Below are positions 33,062 through 42,400 of a stretch of 64,000 bases of DNA, in pieces. The translations under genes and the position numbers were made by a program. A model generated the notes under the pieces. The model saw only the letters and a list, made by a program, of their open reading frames with translations. It ran no database searches and had not been told where the DNA came from. Source of the stretch: CAIVVT01 sp052145115. Lineage in GTDB: Bacteria; Acidobacteriota; Terriglobia; Bryobacterales; Bryobacteraceae. The stretch covers positions 1 through 64,000 of the forward strand of contig JBKQPG010000045.1 of NCBI GenBank assembly GCA_052145115.1, in the 5' to 3' direction. Numbering within the stretch: the stretch's first letter is position 1; each line of letters opens with the position of its first letter.

Positions 33062-33637
33062 ATGCCAATCAAGATTGAAACAACCGAAATCAATGGCGTT
33101 CACGTGATTACGCCGGATGCGTTTCAGGACCAGCGTGGATTCTTCCTGGAGAGCTTTCGCGAGGATGTCTTCGGCCAGCATGGGCTGCCCACGGCATTCG
33201 TTCAGGACAACCATTCCGGGTCCGTGAAAGGGGTCCTGCGGGGGTTGCACTTTCAGTGGGAGCCGCCCATGGCGAAGCTCATGCGGGTGACGCGGGGCAG
33301 CGCCTTTCTGGTGGCCGTGGACATTCGCAAGGGATCGCCCACGCTGGGGCGATGGTTTGGAGCGGAGGCCTCGGCCGAGAATCGCATCCAGGTTTATGCA
33401 CCGGCTGGCTTCGCGCGCGGATTCTGCGTCCTGTCGGACTACGCCGAGGTGCAATACAAGTGCACCGGCCTGTACAACAACCGCTGCGAATCCGGGATCC
33501 GCTGGAACGATCCCCAGATCGGCATCCGCTGGCCGGTCAGCGAGCCGATCATCTCAAAAAAGGACGAAGTGGCTCAGACGCTGGCCGAATGGCTGGCGCG
33601 GCCGGAGTCGGAGACCTTCGTCTACTCCAGCCAATAG
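33062..33637 (+). CDS. rfbC: dTDP-4-dehydrorhamnose 3,5-epimerase
   Basis: A 191-residue cupin-fold enzyme of dTDP-L-rhamnose synthesis. Family motifs are VITPDAFQDQRGFFLESFRE, FVQDNHSGSVKGVLRGLHFQ with the catalytic His after LRGL, RVTRGSAFLVAVDIRKGSPT, and a YAPAGFARGFCVLSD segment followed by VQYKCTGLYN. The other rhamnose genes (rfbA, B and D) are not in the window. It lies 100 bp upstream of the HAD gene on the same strand and may share its transcript, placing it with genes for surface sugar synthesis. Confidence 0.95.
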   Translation: MPIKIETTEINGVHVITPDAFQDQRGFFLESFREDVFGQHGLPTAFVQDNHSGSVKGVLRGLHFQWEPPMAKLMRVTRGSAFLVAVDIRKGSPTLGRWFGAEASAENRIQVYAPAGFARGFCVLSDYAEVQYKCTGLYNNRCESGIRWNDPQIGIRWPVSEPIISKKDEVAQTLAEWLARPESETFVYSSQ

Positions 33638-33736
33638 CGGTTGGAACCGGCCCGCGGGCGGCGCCCCGGCGTCGGCTGACCGTGGCGCGGGATGCCGGGC
33701 CGAAGGCCGCGGTCTTTTACGGGAGAATGCAAGGAG

Positions 33737-34588
33737 ATGACTCAAGGAGACGCATTGAAAACCCCATCCGCCGCCAGCTCAGCCATCGAGACCCTCAACC
33801 CGCGCGCCAGCGCCGCGGCGGCGAAGGTGGTCCTGTTCGATTTCGACGGGACGCTGTCGCTGCTGCGGGCCGGCTGGGCGGGCGTTATGACGCCGCTGAT
33901 GGTGGAGGAGCTGGCGCGGCTGAAGACCGGCGAGACGGAGCAGCAGCTTCATTCCACCGTCCGTGAGTTCGTCGGCCATCTGACCGGCAAGCAGACCATC
34001 TACCAAATGATCGAGCTGGCCCGCCAGGTGGAGCTGCGCGGCGGCCGGCCCGAGGAACCGCTGGTCTACAAGCGGCGCTATCTTGAACGGCTGCAGGCCC
34101 GCATCGCGCACCGCATCGAAGCGTTGCGCGAGCGCCGGGCCGCGCCGGAGAAGTACCTGGTGCCGGGATCGATCGAGCTCCTGACGGCGCTGCGCGAGCG
34201 CGGGTTGCGACTGTACCTGGCCAGTGGAACCGACGAACCATACATGCGCGAGGAAGCCGACCTGCTGGGCGTGACGCCGTATTTCGACGGCGGCGTCTAC
34301 GGCGCGCTGGACGACTACAAGAGTTTCTCGAAGCAAATCCTGATCCGGCGGATTCTAGAGCGCTCCGAATGCCACGGCGCGGAGATCCTCGGCTTCGGCG
34401 ACGGCTATGTGGAGATCGAAAACGTGAAGGCCGTGGGCGGAGTGGCCGTGGGCGTGGCCACGGATGAGCTGGAGTGCCTGCGCGTGGAACCGTGGAAGCG
34501 CGATCGGCTGGCCCGCGCCGGCGCCGACCTGATCATCGCCAATTATCTCTGCCACGAACAACTTCTCGCCACTCTGTTTTCCCAATGA
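33737..34588 (+). CDS. HAD-family phosphatase in a sugar-type operon
   Basis: A 283-residue haloacid dehalogenase-fold hydrolase. Motif I is VVLFDFDGTLSLLRAGW, motif II LYLASGTDEPYM, and motif IV EILGFGDGYVEI, with a lysine in DDYKSFSKQIL between. A helical cap of about 130 residues separates motifs I and II. ATG 33737 sits directly on an AAGGAG; the TTG at 33755, preceded by AAGGAG and five spacer bases, is a serious alternative start. The stop overlaps the ATG of the next gene (ATGA). Sugar-phosphate dephosphorylation is inferred from the neighbours. Confidence 0.85.
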   Translation: MTQGDALKTPSAASSAIETLNPRASAAAAKVVLFDFDGTLSLLRAGWAGVMTPLMVEELARLKTGETEQQLHSTVREFVGHLTGKQTIYQMIELARQVELRGGRPEEPLVYKRRYLERLQARIAHRIEALRERRAAPEKYLVPGSIELLTALRERGLRLYLASGTDEPYMREEADLLGVTPYFDGGVYGALDDYKSFSKQILIRRILERSECHGAEILGFGDGYVEIENVKAVGGVAVGVATDELECLRVEPWKRDRLARAGADLIIANYLCHEQLLATLFSQ

Positions 34589-35547
34589 ACTCGAAATACA
34601 CCCCATTTGACCGCCGCAGGCTGCGCCTGAAGCCGCTCGCGGAGCGAGTGCACGACCTGCAGACCAGCCACTGGATGAAGCTGGACGACCCCGCGCCGCC
34701 GTTCGAACATCCCGACCTGGCGAGGGTGGCGCAGCATCTCAAACAAGCGCAGCAGCGTGGCGCGGCGCGCATCCTGATGATGGGCGCGCATGTGCTGAAG
34801 GCCGGCTTGAACCGCTACGTGATCGACCTGCTGGAGCGCGGCGTGCTGACTCACATCGCCCTGAACGGCGCGGGCATGATCCACGACTTCGAGCTCGCTC
34901 TGATCGGCGCAACCACGGAGAGCGTGGCGCGCTACATCCGCAGCGGCGAGTTCGGGCTGTGGAAGGAAACGGGCCTGCTCAACGATTGGACCCGTGACGC
35001 CGGAGAGCTGGGGCTGGGCGAGGCCGTGGGGCAGCGCATCGAGGCCAGCGACTATCCGTATCGCGAGCTGAGCATTCTGGCCGCCGCCTACCGCTGCTCC
35101 GTGCCGGCGACCATTCACGTCGGCATCGGTTATGACATTATCCATGAGCATCCGAACTGCGACGGCGCGGCTCTGGGCGCGGCGAGTTATCGCGATTTCC
35201 TGGTCTTCGCGCGCTCGGTCGAAAACCTCGAAGGCGGCGTGATGCTGAGTTTCGGATCGGCGATTATGGCGCCGGAAGTCTATCTTAAGGCGCTGGCCAT
35301 GGCGCGCAACGTGGCGCATCAGGAAGGACGCGAGATCCGCCGCTTCACCACCGCCGTCTTCGACCTGGTGCCGATCGAAGGCGATATTCACCGCGAGATG
35401 CCGAAAACGGAAGCGGCCTACTACTTCCGGCCGCGCAAGACGATTCTGATTCGCACGGTGGCCGACGGCGGACAGAGCTTCTACTTCTGCGGCGATCACC
35501 GCGCCACCTTCCCCGCCCTGTGGCGCGCGCTGGGAGAACGGGTTTGA
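34585..35547 (+). CDS. Conserved protein of unknown function between HAD and PfkB genes
   Basis: A 320-residue soluble protein. It has Rossmann-like segments: GAARILMMGAHVLKAGLNRY, RGVLTHIALNGAGMIHDFEL, GALIGATTE-type turns and VPATIHVGIGYDIIHEHPNC. Some related proteins are loosely annotated as deoxyhypusine-synthase-like; I see a possible NAD-type fold but no proof of that activity. Start and stop overlap both neighbours (ATGA before, TTGA after), so the three proteins are made in fixed proportion and probably act in one pathway. Confidence 0.75.
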   Translation: MNSKYTPFDRRRLRLKPLAERVHDLQTSHWMKLDDPAPPFEHPDLARVAQHLKQAQQRGAARILMMGAHVLKAGLNRYVIDLLERGVLTHIALNGAGMIHDFELALIGATTESVARYIRSGEFGLWKETGLLNDWTRDAGELGLGEAVGQRIEASDYPYRELSILAAAYRCSVPATIHVGIGYDIIHEHPNCDGAALGAASYRDFLVFARSVENLEGGVMLSFGSAIMAPEVYLKALAMARNVAHQEGREIRRFTTAVFDLVPIEGDIHREMPKTEAAYYFRPRKTILIRTVADGGQSFYFCGDHRATFPALWRALGERV

Positions 35548-36542
35548 ACATCGACGAAATCCTGGCGGGCATTCCGGCACTCTCGGCGCTGGTGGTGGGC
35601 GATGTGTGCCTCGATCGCTGGTGCCGCTACGACCCCACGCTGGCCGAGCCTTCGCGCGAGACCGGCATCCCGCGCATTGCTGTCACTGAAGTAGAATGCA
35701 CGCCCGGCGGCGGCGGGACGGTGGCGGCGAACCTGCGCGCCCTGGGAACGGGCCGCATCGCCGTGCTGGGGGTCCTGGGCGACGACGGACACGCGCACGA
35801 GCTGCGCCGCGCACTCGAGCAGCGCGGCATTGACGCTGCGGCGCTAGTGACCTCGGCGGACGTGCAGACCTTCACTTATACGAAGCTGATCAACCAGCTC
35901 ACGAGCGTCGAGGACCTGCCGCGCGTCGACTTCGTAAACGCCCGCGACCTGCCGGAAGCCGTGCAAAGCGCGGTGGTCGAGCGTTTCCGCTCGCTCGCCA
36001 TGCAGTTCGACGTGATCATCGTCTCTGATCAGGCGGAGCTGGATCGTGGTGGCGTGGTGACCGCGGCGCTCCGGCAGGCCATCACGGAATTCGCTGAGAA
36101 GCATCCACAAACCATCGTGTGGGTGGACTCGCGCACCCGCGGCGAACAGTTCCGCGGCGTGCTCGTGAAACTGAATGAAGAGGAAGCCAGGCAGGCCTGC
36201 GCCAAGCTGGGCGCCGGCGCCGGCCCGGAGGCGCTGCGTCGCCACATTGGCTACCAGACGCTGCTGCTGACGCGTGGCCCCGCCGGGTGCGTCGTTGTGA
36301 CCGCGGAAGGCGAGAACCTGGTTCCAGCGCGCCGCATCGAGAAGCCAGTCGACATCTGCGGCGCCGGCGACGCCTTCAACGCCGGAGCGTCGCTGGCTCT
36401 GAGGCTGACCCGCGATCCGATCACGGCGGCTCGCTTCGGCAACCTGGTCGCCTCCATCACCATCATGAAGCCCGGCACCGGCACGGCCTCGCGGGGAGAG
36501 GTTCGCCGGCAGGCCGCGGACGCGGATTTCCTGACGGCCTGA
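35544..36542 (+). CDS. PfkB-family sugar kinase, RfaE1/HldE-like
   Basis: A 332-residue ribokinase-fold enzyme. The N-terminal ALVVGDVCLDRW and TPGGGGTVAANLRALG match the D-glycero-beta-D-manno-heptose-7-phosphate kinase (HldE domain I) group. The C-terminal ICGAGDAFNAGASLAL holds the catalytic Asp. TTG 35544, overlapping the previous stop as TTGA and preceded by GGGAG, is chosen because homologous kinases begin close to the VVGD strand. With the HAD phosphatase two genes upstream it could supply phosphorylated heptose or a related sugar. The substrate is inferred. Confidence 0.85.
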   Translation: MNIDEILAGIPALSALVVGDVCLDRWCRYDPTLAEPSRETGIPRIAVTEVECTPGGGGTVAANLRALGTGRIAVLGVLGDDGHAHELRRALEQRGIDAAALVTSADVQTFTYTKLINQLTSVEDLPRVDFVNARDLPEAVQSAVVERFRSLAMQFDVIIVSDQAELDRGGVVTAALRQAITEFAEKHPQTIVWVDSRTRGEQFRGVLVKLNEEEARQACAKLGAGAGPEALRRHIGYQTLLLTRGPAGCVVVTAEGENLVPARRIEKPVDICGAGDAFNAGASLALRLTRDPITAARFGNLVASITIMKPGTGTASRGEVRRQAADADFLTA

Positions 36543-36639
36543 ATCGTGGGATGCAGCCGGGGGCTGAATCCGCCACGGCGCGCGGCCGCTGCACGTCCAC
36601 CCACAGGGGAAGTTTCGGAGATAGAATGACGCCATGCGT

Positions 36640-36667
36640 TGGGACGCCTAGAATCCCGCGCGTCCCA
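36640..36667. promoter_or_regulatory. Inverted repeat just upstream of the Gfo/Idh gene
   Basis: TGGGACGC (36640-36647) and GCGTCCCA (36660-36667) are perfect inverted arms separated by 12 bases, ending four bases before the GGAGG ribosome site of the next gene. It could be an operator or a leader hairpin affecting translation. Confidence 0.4.
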
Positions 36668-36681
36668 GCATGGAGGTTTAC

Positions 36682-37875
36682 GTGCGCGAAACGAATCGAA
36701 GAGAGTTCTTCAAGGGCATGACGACTCAGGCTGCGGCCCTCGCCGCGGCGCCGCTGTTTGTGCCCCGGAGCGCGTTCGGCGCCAACGACCGGATGACCTA
36801 CGGCGTCATCGCCGCGGGCGGCCGCGGCCGGTACCTGAACAAGAAGTTCCAATTGGCGGGCTGCCAGCCGGTGGCGATGTGCGATGTCTACGAGCCGAAT
36901 CTGGAAGCCGCGTTGAAGGACGCGCCCGACGCGAAAGGGTATGTGGATTACCACGAGTTGCTGGCGCAGCCCGGCATCGACTTCATCGTGACCGCCGGGC
37001 CCGATCATCATCACATGCCGATGTTGTTCGCCTCGCTGGATGCGAAGAAGGACGTTTACGCGGAAAAGCCGTTTTCGATCTCGCTGGCGCAAAGCGAGCA
37101 GATGAAGAATTACGTCAACAGCAAGTCGCAGGTGGTCCAGATCGGGCACCAGCGCCGCAGTTCGCCGATGGTCCGCAAGGCGGAGGAAGCGATTGATGAC
37201 GGCATGCTGGGCCGCGTCGTGCGCGTGAAGGCGGAGTGGAACTGGAACATCGCCGGCCCGCTCGACAACTCGCCGCTGCCGGGCAAGCTCGATTGGGACC
37301 GCTTCCTCGGGACCGCGCCCCAGCGTCCGCTCGAACCCATGCGCTTCCGCGCCTGGCGCCATTTCTGGGACTACGCCGGCGGCAACATGACCGACCAGGG
37401 CGCCCACCTGATGGACGTCGTGCTGCGGTTGATGAAGTCTCCACCGCCGAAGTCCGCCGTCTGTCAGGGATTCGTCGCTAAAACGACGGGCTGCGAGGAC
37501 GCCGACGTCTTCACGGCCTCGTTCGAGTTCGATAAGTTCATGGCCGACTGGTCGTTGAACTACTGCAATTCTTACAACGACGGATGGTCGATCTCGTTCT
37601 ACGGCGATGCCGGCACGCTGATCATGAATGACGACGGTTTCATGATCTATGGCGAGCCGTGGAATCCGAAGAAGGAACCGCTGATGACTTACAAGGGCGG
37701 CATCCCGGTGGAGACCCACATCGCTAACTTCCTGGATTGCATCAAGACCAGAAAGCCAACCAACTGCACGGTCGAAGTGGCTCAGCGGGCCATTGCCGGG
37801 CCGCACCTGGCGAACGTCGCTTTCCGCCAGGGGCGCAAAGCTCGACTGGCGCCGGACCTGTTGACAGTGTCTTAA
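36682..37875 (+). CDS. Gfo/Idh/MocA-family oxidoreductase with Tat-like signal
   Basis: A 397-residue NAD(P)-dependent oxidoreductase. It begins RETNRREFFKGMTTQAAALA, a twin-arginine-type leader, so it is probably exported folded with its cofactor. The Rossmann domain is TYGVIAAGGRGRYLNKKF, the family EKP motif is DVYAEKPFSISLAQ, and the C-terminal domain contains NMTDQGAHLMD, whose His is in the usual catalytic region. GTG 36682 is preferred to ATG 36670 because GGAGG falls just before it. Exported Gfo/Idh proteins are common in Acidobacteria and Planctomycetes and act on sugars or sugar derivatives. Substrate unknown. Confidence 0.88.
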   Translation: MRETNRREFFKGMTTQAAALAAAPLFVPRSAFGANDRMTYGVIAAGGRGRYLNKKFQLAGCQPVAMCDVYEPNLEAALKDAPDAKGYVDYHELLAQPGIDFIVTAGPDHHHMPMLFASLDAKKDVYAEKPFSISLAQSEQMKNYVNSKSQVVQIGHQRRSSPMVRKAEEAIDDGMLGRVVRVKAEWNWNIAGPLDNSPLPGKLDWDRFLGTAPQRPLEPMRFRAWRHFWDYAGGNMTDQGAHLMDVVLRLMKSPPPKSAVCQGFVAKTTGCEDADVFTASFEFDKFMADWSLNYCNSYNDGWSISFYGDAGTLIMNDDGFMIYGEPWNPKKEPLMTYKGGIPVETHIANFLDCIKTRKPTNCTVEVAQRAIAGPHLANVAFRQGRKARLAPDLLTVS

Positions 37876-37949
37876 GTGACGTCTTATCCGCTCTCTGATG
37901 ATCAGTGATCCGGCTGCGCCACCGGCTTTTCCAGGAGTACTTTAGTTAG

Positions 37950-39317
37950 ATGCAAACTTCGGGCACCACGGACGGACCATCGGCGCCTCGGCTGCGCCGC
38001 GCGCTCACGCTGTGGGATCTGATTCTCTACGGCATCATCATCATCCAGCCTACGGCGCCGATGTCGGTCTTCGGCGTCTTGGCCAAGCGCGGCCACGGCC
38101 ACGTCGCCACCACCATCCTGATCGCCATGTCGGCGATGCTTTTCACCGCCATCAGTTACGGGCGGATGGCGCGCGCCTATCCCAGCGCTGGCTCGGCCTT
38201 CACATACGTCGGGCAGGAGATCAATCCGGCTTTGGGCTACATCACCGGCTGGAGCATGGTCATGGACTACATGCTCAATCCGATGATCTGCGTCATCTGG
38301 ATCAGCCAGCAGGCCAACGTCTTCGTCCCTGGCATTCCCTACTGGACCTGGGCCGTGTTCTGGGCACTGCTGTGCACGGGCCTGAATGTCCTCGGCATCC
38401 GCGCCTCGGCCCGTATCAACACCGGCCTCGCCGCAGGCATGGGAGTGGTGGTCGTGGTGTTCTTCGCGGCCGCGGCGCGCTTCATCTTTCACGGCGCGCA
38501 CAGCGGCATGGCGTTTTGGACGCGGCCCCTTTACGATCCCGCCACGTTCGATGTCGGCACGGTTCTGGGCGGTACTTCGATCGCCGTGCTGACCTACATA
38601 GGATTCGACGGTATCTCGACGTTGTCGGAAGAAGTGGAGAACCCGCGCCGCAACATCTTATGGGCGACGGTCCTCTCTTGCGTGGTCATCGGCTTCCTGT
38701 CCGCCCTGGAGGTGTATGCCGCGCAATTAGTGAACCCGACGCCCGATTTGAGTACCGAAGCTATGGTGGACACGGCCTTTGTCCATGTCGCCGCGCAGGC
38801 CTGGGCGCCGCTGCTGGGAATCGTCGGACTGACGTTGGTGGTGGCGAATTTTGGCTCCGGCATGGCCGCCATGCTCGGCGCCGCCCGCCTGCTGTTCGGC
38901 ATGGGCCGCAGCAACGCTCTGCCCCGCTCTTTCTTCGGCGCGCTGGACCCCAAAACCCGCGTTCCCCGCAACAACGTTCTATTCGTGGGTGGTTTGACCC
39001 TCGCCGGCGCCTTTCTCCTGAGTTACGATCTGGGCGCGCAGATGCTGAACTTCGGCGCGCTGATCGCATTCATGGGCGTCAATCTCGCGTCTTTCGTGCG
39101 CTACTGGGTGAGAGCGGAAAAGAAGACGCTCGCCAACCTGCTCCCGCCCGTTCTCGGATTCCTCATTTGCCTGCTGTTGTGGCTGAGTTTGAGCCGCACG
39201 GCGCAGATCGCCGGTTCTATCTGGATGCTCGCCGGCATTGCCTTTGGCGCCTGGAAAACACGCGGTTTCCGCGCCGAGTTAGTCAATTTCGACATTCCTT
39301 CGGAGGACGAGCCCTGA
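37950..39317 (+). CDS. APC-superfamily amino acid/polyamine permease
   Basis: A 455-residue membrane transporter with about twelve hydrophobic segments. The first helix region LTLWDLILYGIIIIQPTAPM and the VLTYIGFDGISTLSEEVENP segment before helix 7 are typical of the APC family. The N-terminus is cytoplasmic and free of a signal peptide. Family relatives move amino acids or amines with protons. It lies 74 bp after the Gfo/Idh gene on the same strand, though no functional link is apparent. Confidence 0.9.
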   Translation: MQTSGTTDGPSAPRLRRALTLWDLILYGIIIIQPTAPMSVFGVLAKRGHGHVATTILIAMSAMLFTAISYGRMARAYPSAGSAFTYVGQEINPALGYITGWSMVMDYMLNPMICVIWISQQANVFVPGIPYWTWAVFWALLCTGLNVLGIRASARINTGLAAGMGVVVVVFFAAAARFIFHGAHSGMAFWTRPLYDPATFDVGTVLGGTSIAVLTYIGFDGISTLSEEVENPRRNILWATVLSCVVIGFLSALEVYAAQLVNPTPDLSTEAMVDTAFVHVAAQAWAPLLGIVGLTLVVANFGSGMAAMLGAARLLFGMGRSNALPRSFFGALDPKTRVPRNNVLFVGGLTLAGAFLLSYDLGAQMLNFGALIAFMGVNLASFVRYWVRAEKKTLANLLPPVLGFLICLLLWLSLSRTAQIAGSIWMLAGIAFGAWKTRGFRAELVNFDIPSEDEP

Positions 39318-39401
39318 GCACGTTTCTTCGACACTCTGGGTCCCAGGCTATTACTCGTTGCTTTGTATCGCCAGTTACTCGTGAGTGGCTGGCCGGGGCA
39401 T

Positions 39402-42400
39402 CTATTGCCACGCGACCGGCCCGCTGATCTTTACTGCGCCGCTGACTGTAGTTCCCAGCGTCGCCGTCCCGCCCTGCGTCGCAAAGCTCAGGACGCCATT
39501 GGCCGACGCCGCTGTTGCTCCCGAGCTACCCGAACTCGAAATAGTCACAGATCCAGCCGTGCTCGTATTCACATAGTAAGTAGTGTTGGGTACAAGCCCT
39601 GCTAAGTAGTGATTTACTGCTCCCGCCCCTTGCGCGAAGCTATAGGTGATCGGCAGGATGGGTAGCGGCGGTGTACAGGTGTTATTAAGGCAATTACCCG
39701 CCGCGATCTGTGCGTTCTGGAACCCCGCGACCATGGTAGTTCCAACCTGCACCACGTCGGCGTTATTGGCCGCCAGCGGAGTGAGTGCGGCAGTGTCCAC
39801 TGCGCTCAGGCTGGCATCGACTACCGTGAGCCAGTTCTGTGAGTCGCTCGACACTCCCGAGCCAGAGCACCAGGAGGAATTGGTCGTGCAGTTGCGCGGA
39901 TCGTAGACCGCCAGTTGGTAGATGATGCCCGCGCCAGTGGTGGAACTGTTCGTCGTCAGCACGATGTCCTGGAGCGCGGCCGTCGCGTTGGCGGGCTTGA
40001 TGGCGGTGATCGCGCCGTTGAACTTCTGCACGCTGCCCCCTGCGCCCATCGCGCCGCAGGCGCTCGAGCCATTCAGGGTGAACGTGGTCAGGCCGCTGCT
40101 GTTCGACGGCACCGTTACCACCCAGTTGCCGTTCAGGGCCGTGCACGGCGAACTCACGCCGCTGATGTTCACGGCGAAGTTGGTATTCAGGTAGTGATTG
40201 GTCGAGGTCGTGATCGTGACCGGCGTCGTGTTGGATATGGACGCGATACTGACAGCGGGCGCTTCGACGTACCATTGCCGCGTCCCGGCTGCCTGCTGGC
40301 TGCTGGTTGTCACCTCGACCGGCTTCGCTCCTGTCTTCCAGGGCATGGCGTGACCACCCCACAGGTTGCCAGTGGCCGTTCCTCCCGAGCAAGATGCCGC
40401 GCCGGTCGCGCCGGTGCCATTCAGCGCCAGGTTGTTGCTGTCAAGGCTGGTCACGATGTAGGTTCCATTCAGCGCCGAGGCACAACCTGTCACCGTAATC
40501 TGCGCTCCGCTGTGGAACGTGTGGCCGCCGCTGAAGGTCAGGATGACCGGCGTGGACGACGTGCCGTCGGTGGAGCTTGTGATCGAGGCCATCTGCGAGT
40601 TCAGGTGGTTGCTCAGCAGCCGGTCATACACCAGGAACAGCTTTGGCATCAGGTACAGCACCTCACGCTGATACCCGGCGATGAGGCCGCTCCACCAACT
40701 GGGGCTGGTCGGGTTGCCCCTGTAGATGGTCTCGATGCCCACGCCTCGCGCGTAAGCGTAGTTCGTTGTGGATTCCAGCAGATCGATGCGCGCCGGATGC
40801 CCGCCCGCCACGCCGATATTGCCCTGGTGGTAGAAGGTGCCGTTGTAGTGGCATTGGCCGCCCTGGATCGTCTGAGTGCCCGATCCAGCCGTGGCAAATG
40901 TCAGCGCGGTGCCAGTCGAAGCATAGCCACTCACGGCGCGCACCGTCGGAGCTTTATACACGCCGAACGTCGCGCAGTTGGCTCCGCAGCCCGTCGCGTT
41001 CCAATTGATGATGATGTACAGGTTGATATTCGGGCTGGCAGGATTCCAGCCGCGCTGCACGCTCTCCGTGGTGCCGGAACTGCCCGACAGGTAATAAGTC
41101 GGCGCCGTTCCCGTCGTCCCCCAACTCAGCAGCACAGGCGTGCCGTTGCCCCATCCGTCCGTGGCGGGTGAAACCAGGTTGACCTGAAGTGTGGCGGATG
41201 AGGCCGTGGCCGTGTAAGGTGTTCCGACCGTCCACGGGGAGCCGCCCGCGGTACAAATCGGGATGCTGCCCGCGCCCGCGAAAAAGTCACCAGGAGAGCC
41301 ATAGGTCGTGTTCGCGTCCAAGCCCTCGTAAGCACCAGACGCAATCGACGTGGCGAACACGATGCTGGCTCCACTCGAAACGCCCGTCGTGGCCGTCACC
41401 AGCGTCACCGCGCTCGATGTGACAGTCAGTATGTGATCGCCGGACGGGATGCCTGTTCCGATGGCGATCATGCCGGGGCTCACGCCCGTCGTGGAGGAGA
41501 AGTTCAGCACCGCGCTGCCGGACGCGGTCGAGCTGCTGGTCGTCAGCGTCAGCGAATCCACCGTGGCTGTGCCGATAGGCGTTGGCGTCCCGACCATCTG
41601 AACGGGCGTGTAGTACGCCGCCGTCGCGCTGGGCAAGCCCGCACAGGTAGACGCCGCGGCGTACATCGCAGAGCCTGCGCCAGATTGAGTCGGTGGTGCC
41701 CAACGGTTGCACTCGTTGGGCGGGAACACCAGTAAACTATTGCCGCCGCGTATCAGTGTCATCGATCCGGCCCAGTCGACTGGATCGTGGCCGTTGTTGC
41801 CGTCGAAGATCGCCGGCCGGTCGTAGAAGTCGCCATAAACAGCGGTGCTCGTCCAGCCGCTCCGGAAGTAGACGTGGCCGTAACCGCCCGCCGGGTTGTT
41901 CAGATTCCCCAGCACCGTCGGCTCGTTGCTCCAGCTCGTCTGCGTGCCGTTCGGGTTCCAGAACAGGAAGTCGCCGGTGCTCCCCTGCGCTGTGTGCAGC
42001 GCCGCCATGAAAGATCGGAACTGGTTCGCCAGGGCGGCGTTCTCAACGTCCGCGAGGTACTGAATCGCGTCCGGGACACCCGAGCAATTGGGGCACGGCG
42101 GCGTGGAGGGTCCGCCCTGGGAGCCGCGTTGCAACTGCGACTTGCCCGTCGGCTCCAGGTTGTGCTTGTAATACTCCAGTCCGAGAATCCATGAAAACGG
42201 CTGCGTCGGATTGTTCACCAGGTCGTCGCCCATCGCCGTGAGATTTGAGAGCATCGTGATGGCGATGTCCCGCACTGCGGCTCCCACATAGTTGAAGCTG
42301 TCCATCTGGTTGCCGTTCGGCCCGAACCAGCGGGCGACGTAGGGCTGATCGCTCGCCAGGTGCATGTGATTGCGCCACGCGTCGTACCAGGCCGGGCCGC

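Noticed and set aside
36634..36647. TGCGTTGGGACGCC shared by 26258-26271 and 36634-36647
   Set aside because: A 14-base match between two GC-rich gaps with no extension on either side; most likely chance.
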